NCBI RefSeq assembly: GCF_018100795.1
Contig: NZ_JAGJDY010000001.1
Span: forward strand, 496,001-560,000
Length of the DNA: 64,000 bases
Reading direction: 5' to 3'
From: Alteromonas sp. MMG017
GTDB taxonomy: Bacteria; Pseudomonadota; Gammaproteobacteria; Enterobacterales; Alteromonadaceae
The notes under the pieces were generated by a model. That model did not search any database. It was not told the DNA's origin and saw only the letters and a program-made list of their open reading frames with translations. Of this stretch, positions 8,857 to 17,239 are shown piece after piece. A program made the position numbers and the translations under genes. Within the stretch, counting starts at the first letter, position 1. Each line of letters begins with the position of its first letter.

Positions 8857-10917
8857 ATGGCGCAGTTTGAAGCCTTATTTAAGCCATTAGCAATTAATAA
8901 ACTGACTATTCGAAACCGAGTAGTAAGTACGGCTCACGCAGAGGTGTATGCCACCGAAGGCGGTATGACCACAGAACGCTACGTAAAGTATTACGAAGAG
9001 AAAGCCAAAGGTGGCGTTGGCCTTTGTATTTGTGGCGGGTCGAGCGTGGTGTCGATTGATAGCCCTCAAGATTGGTGGAAGTCGGTTAACTTATCTACCG
9101 ATCGTATTATCCCTCATTTTCAAAATTTAGCCGATGCCGTGCACAAACACGGCGGCAAAATTATGATTCAAATTACCCATATGGGCCGACGTTCTCGATG
9201 GGACGGGGGCAATTGGAGCACCTTACTTAGCCCAAGTGGTATTCGTGAACCAGTACACCGTGCTACTTGTAAAACCATTGAAATAGAAGAAATGCAGCGC
9301 ATTATTGGCGACTTCGCCAAAGCTGCTGGCCGGGCTAAAGCCGGCGGTTTAGATGGCATTGAGCTTTCTGCAGTGCACCAGCATTTAATCGATCAATTTT
9401 GGAGCCCTCGGGTAAACCAGCGCACCGATGAATGGGGGGGTAGCTTTGAAAACCGCATGCGCTTTGGCATGGAAGTATTAAAAGCCGTACGTGGAGAAGT
9501 AGGCCGCGATTTCGCCGTAGGCTTGCGTATTACTGGCGACGAATTTCATGCCGATGGTCTTAATCACGATGACATGAAAGAAATAGCGGCGTATTACAAT
9601 AACACCGGGTTGCTCGACTTTTTCAGCGTAGTGGGCTCGGGCTGCGACACCCACAATACCCTTGCTAACGTTATTCCTAACATGAGCTACCCACCAGAGC
9701 CGTTTTTGCACTTAGCAGCAGGCATTAAAGAAGTGGTGAGCGTGCCTGTTATGCACGCCCAAAACATTAAAGATCCTAACCAGGCGCAGCGCATATTAGA
9801 AGCAGGCTACGTAGATTTTGTAGGCATGACACGGGCGCACATTGCCGACCCGCACCTCATTACCAAAATTAAGCTTAACCAAGTAGATCAAATAAAGCAG
9901 TGCGTGGGCGCGAACTATTGCATAGACCGCCAATACCAAGGGTTAGATGTACTGTGTATTCAAAATGCAGCCACGTCCCGCGAATCTACCATGCCCCATA
10001 TTATTCAAAAAACTGACGGCCTTATTCGCACAGTAGTGATTATAGGGGGCGGCCCTGCGGGCATGGAAGCGGCTCGCGTTAGCGCTGAACGCGGCCACAA
10101 GGTAACCCTAATAGAAAAAAGCAGTGAGTTAGGCGGGCAGATTACGATTGCCGCCAAAGCGCCACAGCGAGATCAAATAGCCGGCATCACTCGCTGGTTC
10201 ACCTTGGAACTTGCACGCTTAGGCGTAGATGTACAACTTAATACCGCCGCCGACGAAGCCAGTATTCGCGGGTTTAATGCCGATATAGTTATTCTGGCTA
10301 CCGGCGCAACACCGTTTATTAACCAAAACCCGCATTGGGGTGCTGATGACGGCTTAGTGGTTAGTTCGTGGGATATTTTAAACGGCCAAGTAACGCCAGG
10401 TAAAAACGTATTGGTGTACGACACCATATGCGAATTCAGCGGCTTATCGGTTGCCGACTTCTTGGCGCACAATGGCGCATTAGTAGAAGTGGTTACCGAT
10501 GATATTAAGCCAGGTGCAGCGGTAGGCGGCACCACCTTCCCTACTTATTATCGCAGTTTATACGAGCGCGAAGTCATCATGACTTCTGACTTGTTGTTAG
10601 AAAGAGTGTACAAGGAAGGCGACAAGCTTGTGGCCGTGCTTGAAAACGAATACACAGGGCAACAAGAAGAACGGGTGGTGGATCAAGTGGTAGTAGAAAA
10701 CGGTACTCGCCCCGACGAACTGCTGTACTACCAACTAAAACAAGACTCTCGTAACAAAGGGCAAATAGATATTGAAGCGCTATATGACGCTAAACCTCAG
10801 CCTATGCTTGCAGAAGAGCAAAGCGGTTATTTGCTGTATAGAATTGGCGACTGTGTAGCCCAGCGTAATACTCATGCCGCCATTTATGACGCCCTAAGGC
10901 TATGCAAAGATTTCTAA
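8857..10917 (+). CDS. dgcA: Dimethylglycine demethylase flavoprotein subunit
   Basis: This 686-aa protein resembles trimethylamine dehydrogenase and 2,4-dienoyl-CoA reductase. It has an FMN-binding old-yellow-enzyme TIM barrel (residues ~1-340), an iron-sulfur segment (~349-367) and a C-terminal dinucleotide-binding half beginning with VVIIGGGPAGMEAA near 393. It is the predicted catalytic subunit converting dimethylglycine to sarcosine, with electrons passing to DgcB and ETF. In the cluster segment C349, C355 and C367 are present, but A352 stands where the second Cys of the classical CxxCxxC motif would be. GAGG precedes the ATG. It lies between the DUF5943-like gene and dgcB. Confidence 0.88.
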   Translation: MAQFEALFKPLAINKLTIRNRVVSTAHAEVYATEGGMTTERYVKYYEEKAKGGVGLCICGGSSVVSIDSPQDWWKSVNLSTDRIIPHFQNLADAVHKHGGKIMIQITHMGRRSRWDGGNWSTLLSPSGIREPVHRATCKTIEIEEMQRIIGDFAKAAGRAKAGGLDGIELSAVHQHLIDQFWSPRVNQRTDEWGGSFENRMRFGMEVLKAVRGEVGRDFAVGLRITGDEFHADGLNHDDMKEIAAYYNNTGLLDFFSVVGSGCDTHNTLANVIPNMSYPPEPFLHLAAGIKEVVSVPVMHAQNIKDPNQAQRILEAGYVDFVGMTRAHIADPHLITKIKLNQVDQIKQCVGANYCIDRQYQGLDVLCIQNAATSRESTMPHIIQKTDGLIRTVVIIGGGPAGMEAARVSAERGHKVTLIEKSSELGGQITIAAKAPQRDQIAGITRWFTLELARLGVDVQLNTAADEASIRGFNADIVILATGATPFINQNPHWGADDGLVVSSWDILNGQVTPGKNVLVYDTICEFSGLSVADFLAHNGALVEVVTDDIKPGAAVGGTTFPTYYRSLYEREVIMTSDLLLERVYKEGDKLVAVLENEYTGQQEERVVDQVVVENGTRPDELLYYQLKQDSRNKGQIDIEALYDAKPQPMLAEEQSGYLLYRIGDCVAQRNTHAAIYDALRLCKDF

Positions 10918-11049
10918 TTGGGCGGCAAGTTACAGCATTCACCGCCAACTTTTGCATAACCGCTATTTCGATAACAGCGCTACACACAGCCAACCCACGC
11001 TTGCGGTTGGTTACAAAAAATAAGAAACCTAACCACCGCGGGTGTTGTC

Positions 11050-12999
11050 ATGTTTGCTGATGATTTTTTACCGTCTGTATTATTTGTACTGCTGCTAGTG
11101 TCGGTACTGCTTACGCTAATTGGCGCAGGCCGCCGCGTGCGTTTGTGGCGACAAGGACAAGCATCTACTGTGCATTGGGCTGGGTTACTTTCCATTCCAC
11201 GGCGCTATTTGGTAGACCTTCATCATGTAGTCGCTAGCGACAAATACATTTCAAATACCCACGTGGCCACCGCAGGCGGCTTCGTGCTAACCACTGTTTT
11301 AGTGCTAAGCATTTACCTATTCGGCATAACAGGCCCTGTTTTAAATTATGCGTTGCTAGCCAGTAGCGCGCTCATGTTTATTGGCGCAGTGTTTGTATTT
11401 TTACGGCGCAGGAACCCACCGCCTAATTTGTCAAAAGGGCCTTGGTCGCGCCTGCCTTATAGCTTGTTAACCTATGCAAGTAGCTTCTTTATTTTAAGCT
11501 TACCCGCCACCGGCTTATTTCCCGCAAACACAGGCGGTTGGTTATTGGCCGTGGTGTTATTGCTTGGTATAACCTGGGGCGTGGGCGAAATGTATTTGGG
11601 CATGGCCTGGGGCGGGCCCATGAAACATGCCTTTGCTGGCGCGCTGCATTTGGGCTTTCACCGCCGGCAAGAACGCTTTGGCGGCGGGCGCTCAACGGGT
11701 CTTAAAAGCATTAACCTTGAAAGCACTAACCTTAAAACCGAGAAGCTAGGTGTAGAAAAGCCTGAAGACTTTAAATGGAACCAGCTACTTAGCTTCGATG
11801 CATGCGTAGAATGCGGGCGATGTGAAAAAGCCTGCCCTGCCTTTGCCGCAGGCCAACCACTTAACCCCAAAAAGCTTATTCAAGATATGGTAGTTGGTAT
11901 GGCGGGAGGTAGCGACGCCCAGTTTGCTGGCAGCCCTTACCCTGGCGTGAAAACGAGTATAGACAAAGCAGGCACTTATAAAGGCAGCCCGATTATTCCT
12001 ATTGTAAACGTGCTAGTGCCATCTGAAACCGTGTGGTCTTGCACCACCTGCCGCGCCTGTGTTCAAGAATGCCCCATGATGATTGAACATGTAGACGCCA
12101 TTGTTGATATGCGCCGGTTTGAAACCTTAGAAAAAGGCCAAACACCGGGCAAAGGTGCTGAATTGCTCGAGAACTTAAAAACCACCGACAACCCCAATGG
12201 CTATGCGCCTAACAGCCGAATGAACTGGGCAGCAGATCAGAACTTACCCGTATTTGGCCAACAGGTAGAACAAGCAGACGTATTATTGTGGATAGGCGAT
12301 GCCGCGTTCGACATGCGAAACCAACGTACCTTGCGTGCCATGGTAAGTTTATTGCGCGCGGCTAACGTAGATTTTGCAGTATTGGGCGATAGCGAATGCG
12401 ACAGTGGCGACCCAGCACGCAGGCTAGGCGATGAAGCCACCTTCCAGCGTTTGGCGAAAACCAATATTGCCACTATGGCGCAGTATCAATTCAAGCATAT
12501 TGTTACCGCCGACCCCCACGCCTTTCATTGCCTTAAAAATGAATACGGTGATTTTGGCGGCCATTACGATGTGTATCATCACACTGGCTTTTTTGCCGAT
12601 TTGGTGAAAAATAAAAAGTTACACCTAAGCACCGACAAAGCCTTATCGCTTACCTACCACGACCCCTGCTACTTAGGCAGATACAACGGTGAATACGACG
12701 CCCCTAGGTACTTACTTGAAGCGATGGGCATTAGCATAAAAGAAATGGAGCGGAGCAAAACGAAAGCACGCTGTTGCGGCGGCGGTGGCGGTGCCCCCGT
12801 TACCGATATACCCGGCACACAACGTATTCCCGATATGCGAATGGAAGATGCCAAAGCCACCAAAGCTGACATTATTGCCGTAGGCTGCCCGCAATGTAGC
12901 TTAATGCTAGAGGGCGTTGTAGAGCCACGCCCTCAAGTAAAAGACATTGCCGAGCTGATGGTAGACGCTTTGGTGTTAGAGAGCACAGCCGATGTCTAA
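11050..12999 (+). CDS. dgcB: Dimethylglycine catabolism membrane Fe-S protein
   Basis: This 649-aa protein has an N-terminal membrane part (DUF3483-type; about four hydrophobic helices within residues 1-190), then two ferredoxin motifs, CVECGRCEKACP (~255) and CTTCRACVQECP (~335). Two CCG-type cysteine-rich domains follow, with RCCGGGGGAP and GCPQCSLML near the C-terminus. This is the layout of GlpC/HdrD-like electron carriers, and in Pseudomonas DgcB partners DgcA. It probably moves electrons from dimethylglycine oxidation toward ETF and the quinone pool at the inner membrane. Its end overlaps the etfA start by 8 bp, implying translational coupling. The ribosome site at 11050 is weak. Confidence 0.88.
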   Translation: MFADDFLPSVLFVLLLVSVLLTLIGAGRRVRLWRQGQASTVHWAGLLSIPRRYLVDLHHVVASDKYISNTHVATAGGFVLTTVLVLSIYLFGITGPVLNYALLASSALMFIGAVFVFLRRRNPPPNLSKGPWSRLPYSLLTYASSFFILSLPATGLFPANTGGWLLAVVLLLGITWGVGEMYLGMAWGGPMKHAFAGALHLGFHRRQERFGGGRSTGLKSINLESTNLKTEKLGVEKPEDFKWNQLLSFDACVECGRCEKACPAFAAGQPLNPKKLIQDMVVGMAGGSDAQFAGSPYPGVKTSIDKAGTYKGSPIIPIVNVLVPSETVWSCTTCRACVQECPMMIEHVDAIVDMRRFETLEKGQTPGKGAELLENLKTTDNPNGYAPNSRMNWAADQNLPVFGQQVEQADVLLWIGDAAFDMRNQRTLRAMVSLLRAANVDFAVLGDSECDSGDPARRLGDEATFQRLAKTNIATMAQYQFKHIVTADPHAFHCLKNEYGDFGGHYDVYHHTGFFADLVKNKKLHLSTDKALSLTYHDPCYLGRYNGEYDAPRYLLEAMGISIKEMERSKTKARCCGGGGGAPVTDIPGTQRIPDMRMEDAKATKADIIAVGCPQCSLMLEGVVEPRPQVKDIAELMVDALVLESTADV

Positions 13000-14512
13000 T
13001 TTATTTCGTCGCGACCCGAGAGCCCAGTGGATTGCCCGAAACAGGCTACATCCATTACATGTACCTGAAGGCCAGTTAGCTCAACGCGGCCCTACCGGAT
13101 TATTGCGTAAAAATGTACATGCCATCGGTTTTATTGGCCCAAATGGCCTAAAGCGCATTGATAGGTCCGGCGCTGCGGATTCATTTAAACAGCTAAACAG
13201 ACAATCGGCTCAAGGTAGTAAGTCAGCAGCACAACAAGAGGTTGTGCTACCGCTACACAAAATAGATAACCCAGACTTTTATATTCTAGTGGTGGTAGAC
13301 GGCGTTTCGGGCAGATTATCTAGCCACGACAAAGATACCCTAGGCTTAGCTCATAAATTGGCAACCCAGGGCGCTCATCTTGATAATGGTGCTCATATTG
13401 AAAATAGCGTGATTGTCGAAAATAACGCGGCTTTTGATAAAGGTACTGGAGGCAACGAAGCACGCACAGGTGCAGGTGTAGATGCCGGCGCGGGTGCAGG
13501 CGAAAGAACAGGCGCAGTAGTCGCGGTATTCTTCGACACCATTACCGAAGAAAAGCTAGATACCGCAGGCATAGACAGGCTGGTAAATTTTGAAGGCAAT
13601 GAATATCAGCACTACAACCCAGAACAGCGGTGCAACGATTTATACAAGCTAGTAAACCAGATAAATCCTAAACATATTTTATTTCCAGATAGCATTCATG
13701 GCGGAGCAGATTTAGGCCGCCGACTAGCCGCAAAGCTTGATATCACGGTGGCCAGCAATGTGTGGAAAGTTAATGGTAACCAAATAGTATGCCGAGGCTC
13801 TGCAGGCAAAACCGACATAACCCGCCCCATAACAAATATTATGCTGGCATTAGAAGAATGCAATGAGCCGGTGAGTGATACTAGGCACGAATGCAAAGTG
13901 TTTGAGCAGCCACTTATTCCGCCTCCTAAACAGGCACCTGATCAAACACTAGAACAAGCGATAACAAATACCTACGAACAAAAAATTACAGACCTAGGCA
14001 ATGAAAGCGTGAACCCTAACGATATTAATTTGGCCGAAGCTGGGTTTATATTATCTGGCGGTAATGGCATTACCGATTGGGATCAGTTTCACCACGCAGC
14101 CGCTATATTGGGCGCTACCGAAGGTGCAAGCCGTGTAGCGGTAGACGATGGCTTTATGCCACGCGAGCGACAAGTAGGCGCAACCGGCACCTGGGTTACA
14201 GCAAAGGTGTACATTGCGGTAGGTATATCTGGCGCAATTCAGCACATGCAAGGCATAGCACAGTGTGAAAAGGTCATTGCCATTAATACCGATGATAGCT
14301 GCGACATGGTTAAACGCGCCGATTTAAGCGCCATAGGGGATAGCCAAGAAATTCTAACCGCCTTGCTTGCATTGGTGCATAAGCCCAAAAACGATTTAAC
14401 ACGGGATTCAAAAGGCGACCAAAAAGTCGAACACACCGCCCCTCGTGACACTTCCGGCTTAAACACGCATCAAACTACGCCTAAGCATGCAACGGAGGCT
14501 CAACATGCATAA
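12992..14512 (+). CDS. etfA: Electron transfer flavoprotein alpha subunit (dgc-type, with insert)
   Basis: The C-terminal half carries the FAD-binding ETF-alpha signature (AVDDGFMPRERQVGATG and GAIQHMQGIAQC). At 506 aa it is much longer than the usual ~310 aa because of a basic N-terminal extension and a low-complexity insert near residues 150-175 rich in Gly, Ala and Thr (GAGVDAGAGAGERTGA). dgc-linked ETF alpha subunits are known to be longer than housekeeping ones; whether the insert is typical I cannot tell. It would accept electrons from DgcAB or sarcosine oxidation with EtfB. It overlaps dgcB by 8 bp and etfB by 8 bp. Confidence 0.88.
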   Translation: MSNLFRRDPRAQWIARNRLHPLHVPEGQLAQRGPTGLLRKNVHAIGFIGPNGLKRIDRSGAADSFKQLNRQSAQGSKSAAQQEVVLPLHKIDNPDFYILVVVDGVSGRLSSHDKDTLGLAHKLATQGAHLDNGAHIENSVIVENNAAFDKGTGGNEARTGAGVDAGAGAGERTGAVVAVFFDTITEEKLDTAGIDRLVNFEGNEYQHYNPEQRCNDLYKLVNQINPKHILFPDSIHGGADLGRRLAAKLDITVASNVWKVNGNQIVCRGSAGKTDITRPITNIMLALEECNEPVSDTRHECKVFEQPLIPPPKQAPDQTLEQAITNTYEQKITDLGNESVNPNDINLAEAGFILSGGNGITDWDQFHHAAAILGATEGASRVAVDDGFMPRERQVGATGTWVTAKVYIAVGISGAIQHMQGIAQCEKVIAINTDDSCDMVKRADLSAIGDSQEILTALLALVHKPKNDLTRDSKGDQKVEHTAPRDTSGLNTHQTTPKHATEAQHA

Positions 14513-15314
14513 GCTGCTTGAAGAAAATGTGAACATGACGGTGTTAGTGTCTATTGGCGAGCACCCGCTATCGAAGCGCCCAAGACGTGCCGAGCAAGAT
14601 GCTAGAGCGTTAGAAATTGGTCTGAATTCGCCTGATGCCAACCTACAGGTGATGCACGCAGGCACTGCGAATAATGCGCAAACCCATACCGTATTAAAAG
14701 ACTATTTAGGTATGGGACTACCAGAAATTAAAGTATTAACCGTACCACAAGAAACCGATAGCCTTGCCGCGTTAACTAGCAGTTTCACTGATAGCAGTCC
14801 CGATATAATACTGGCAGGCATGCGCGCCGAAAATGGCGAATCATCAGGCATGCTGCCTTACTTATTATCTGAAAAGTTAGGTATGGCAGTAGTACCCAGC
14901 ATAACCGAGATATTAAGCGTAGATAAAAAAGCTGGATTCGCAGAGTTACTTCAAGCCTTGCCAAGAGGCCAGCGCAGAAAAGTAAGCGTAAAACTGCCCT
15001 TTGTGGCTACCGTTGATATGGCAGCCGCAGCACCGCGCCAAAGTGCTTTTGGCGCAGCCATGCGAGGAAAAATTACTGTAGTGGACGCCATTGCTACTGA
15101 CACTACCACTACAAACGATGAGCCCCCCCAATGGAAAACAACCCCAGCTCAACCACGCCCTAAACGGCTTAAAATAGTGAAAGCTAAAACCGCCGCCGAT
15201 AGATTCAAAGCCGCCACCGCCAAAGCCCAAGGTGGTGGAGGAAAGGTTATTTATAATAACCAAGAAGCTGCCGAAGCTATTTTTAAAATGCTAAAAGAAG
15301 AGAAGGTACTGTAG
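14505..15314 (+). CDS. etfB: Electron transfer flavoprotein beta subunit (dgc-type)
   Basis: This 269-aa partner of EtfA starts at the ATG at 14505, with GGAGG 6 nt upstream; an in-frame ATG at 14487 lacks such a site. The ETF adenine-nucleotide-binding fold is indicated by DIILAGMRAENGESSGMLPYLLSEKLGM and LPRGQRRKVSVKLPFVATV. The C-terminal tail is rich in Lys, Ala and Thr and ends in a short helix, which may hold EtfA. Together the two subunits should carry electrons from dimethylglycine or sarcosine oxidation to ETF:quinone oxidoreductase. Confidence 0.87.
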   Translation: MHKLLEENVNMTVLVSIGEHPLSKRPRRAEQDARALEIGLNSPDANLQVMHAGTANNAQTHTVLKDYLGMGLPEIKVLTVPQETDSLAALTSSFTDSSPDIILAGMRAENGESSGMLPYLLSEKLGMAVVPSITEILSVDKKAGFAELLQALPRGQRRKVSVKLPFVATVDMAAAAPRQSAFGAAMRGKITVVDAIATDTTTTNDEPPQWKTTPAQPRPKRLKIVKAKTAADRFKAATAKAQGGGGKVIYNNQEAAEAIFKMLKEEKVL

Positions 15315-15416
15315 ACGGTATATTAAGCATTAAGCCTAGTGCGAGGCAATCATCGCCAAAGTACGACCTGGTTATTACATCGCGCCGCGGCACTGGTACT
15401 ACTGCTTATGCTAATA

Positions 15417-15447
15417 ATTTGGTAAGTTAATAAACAGCTTACCAAAT
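15417..15447. repeat. Perfect hairpin between etfB and the permease gene
   Basis: ATTTGGTAAG (15417-15426) pairs with CTTACCAAAT (15438-15447) across an 11-nt loop. No T run follows, so it is more likely an operator or an mRNA-processing or stability element between etfB and the permease than a classical terminator. Confidence 0.5.
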
Positions 15448-15479
15448 ATAATGCACGCATTAAGCGAAGCCATCTCACT

Positions 15480-17150
15480 ATGATGAACTTAGCATTCTCT
15501 TATCTTCCTCTTATTTTGCTTATTACCTTAATGGTAAAAAAGAACCCTATGCCATCTAGCAAAGCCTTACCTTTAAGCGCTTTGGTCGCTTACATAGTGG
15601 TGCTATTGGTATTCAAACAAGATGCAAGGTTAGTGAATGCCAATGTAATAAGTGGCGCATTGCTAGCACTTACCCCGCTGTCTATTATCGCAGGCGCTAT
15701 ATTCCTTTTTAAATGCATGGAAGTTACCGGTGCATTAGCTATTTTACGCAAAGCGCTAGACGGCGTAAGTGCAAACCCTGTAGCCCAACTAATGATTGTG
15801 GGCTGGGCGTTTATGTTTCTAATTGAAGGTGCCAGTGGCTTTGGTACACCCGCCGCCATTGCCGCGCCCATACTTTACAGCCTAGGTTTTCCCGCCTTAC
15901 GGGTGGCGCTGTTCTGTTTAGTGCTTAATACCATTCCCGTTACGTTTGGAGCCATGGGCACACCCGTATGGTTTGGACTATCGCTACTAGAACTTCCCCA
16001 ACAAAGCGTGCTTGAAATAGCACAGCAAGCTGCTCTTATTAACACCATAGCCGCCCCCATCATTGTGATATTGGCATTGCGGTTAGTGGTGAACGGTACC
16101 GCCCACATTAAAAAGAACCTGCTTTTTATTCTACTTTCCACCTGCGCATGCACCCTGCCCTATTTGGGGCTAAGTTACTTCGGTGTGGAGTTTCCATCGT
16201 TACTCGGCGGGTTAATTGGCTTAGTCATTACGTTGTTACTGGCGAAATATAAGATAGGAACAGAAGCAACTATTCAACCAGCTGCTAATCGACCAGAAGC
16301 CATCGAACACTCCCCAAAACAAACCCCAGAACAACCCCCAGAGAATACGGTACCACTAAAAACGTTAATAAAAGCCGCGTTCCCGCTATGGGGCACTGTG
16401 TTACTTTTGGTATTAACTCGCCTGCCCGAACTAGGGTTAAAAGCGCTTTTACAAGCCACCGAACCTGCGTTACACATTAGCCTAGGTTTTTTAGGCACCT
16501 TTCATATAAGCACAAGTTTAGTGGCCAGTTTAACCGGCATTTTAGATACCGCGGTAACTTGGAAACATAGCGTTTTGTATATTCCGTCGGTTATTCCTTT
16601 TGCGGTAACAGGTAGCATAACCTTGTGGCTATTTCGCCATTCATCCGGCTCGAACTCATTAAAAACAGCAAGCCAACAAACCCTAACGCGCATGCGAACA
16701 CCTTTATTCGCCATGCTAGGCGCGCTTGTTTTTGTGAACATGATGATGCTTGGCGACAGTTCTGGCCAAAACAGCGCAGCGGTTGCCCAAATAGGCCATC
16801 ACTTGGCACAAATAACGGGTGCAAACTGGACCTTCTTCGCACCACTTTTAGGGGCGCTAGGTTCATTCTTTTCAGGGTCGGCCACTATTTCGAATTTAAC
16901 CTTCGCGGGCATTCAAACCACCATTGCCGGACAACTGTCACTACCCCTTACCACCATACTGGCACTTCAAAGTGTAGGCGCCGCCATGGGCAACATGGTG
17001 TGCATAAATAACATAGTGGCCGTTACCGCTATTCTGGGTTTGCAAAACCGCGACGGCGACATTCTAAAAAGCACCTCATTGATACTGGCGGTGTTTGCTG
17101 TAGTGGCCGGGGGTATGGGGGTGTTATTGGTTGGGGTTAATGGTTTTTGA
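15480..17150 (+). CDS. LctP-family permease (L-lactate permease-like)
   Basis: This 556-aa integral inner-membrane protein has about 12-14 hydrophobic helices and a hydrophilic loop near residues 255-300 rich in Pro, Glu and Gln. LIEGASGFGTPAAIAAPILYSLG and the later GSFFSGSATISNLTFAG match the LctP/GlcA transporter family, whose known members import lactate or glycolate with protons. It follows etfB by 165 bp on the same strand and ends the catabolic block, so it may import a carboxylate linked to the pathway, such as dimethylglycine, sarcosine or glycolate. The substrate cannot be read from the sequence. Start could be the first or the second of two adjacent ATGs. Confidence 0.85.
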   Translation: MMNLAFSYLPLILLITLMVKKNPMPSSKALPLSALVAYIVVLLVFKQDARLVNANVISGALLALTPLSIIAGAIFLFKCMEVTGALAILRKALDGVSANPVAQLMIVGWAFMFLIEGASGFGTPAAIAAPILYSLGFPALRVALFCLVLNTIPVTFGAMGTPVWFGLSLLELPQQSVLEIAQQAALINTIAAPIIVILALRLVVNGTAHIKKNLLFILLSTCACTLPYLGLSYFGVEFPSLLGGLIGLVITLLLAKYKIGTEATIQPAANRPEAIEHSPKQTPEQPPENTVPLKTLIKAAFPLWGTVLLLVLTRLPELGLKALLQATEPALHISLGFLGTFHISTSLVASLTGILDTAVTWKHSVLYIPSVIPFAVTGSITLWLFRHSSGSNSLKTASQQTLTRMRTPLFAMLGALVFVNMMMLGDSSGQNSAAVAQIGHHLAQITGANWTFFAPLLGALGSFFSGSATISNLTFAGIQTTIAGQLSLPLTTILALQSVGAAMGNMVCINNIVAVTAILGLQNRDGDILKSTSLILAVFAVVAGGMGVLLVGVNGF

Positions 17151-17239
17151 TAAAGGTTAACTGTATCTCTAGCGATTCGAAGATAAATACAATAATGTTC
17201 ACACGACGTGAAGAAGGAATTAATCATGGATAGAATTAA

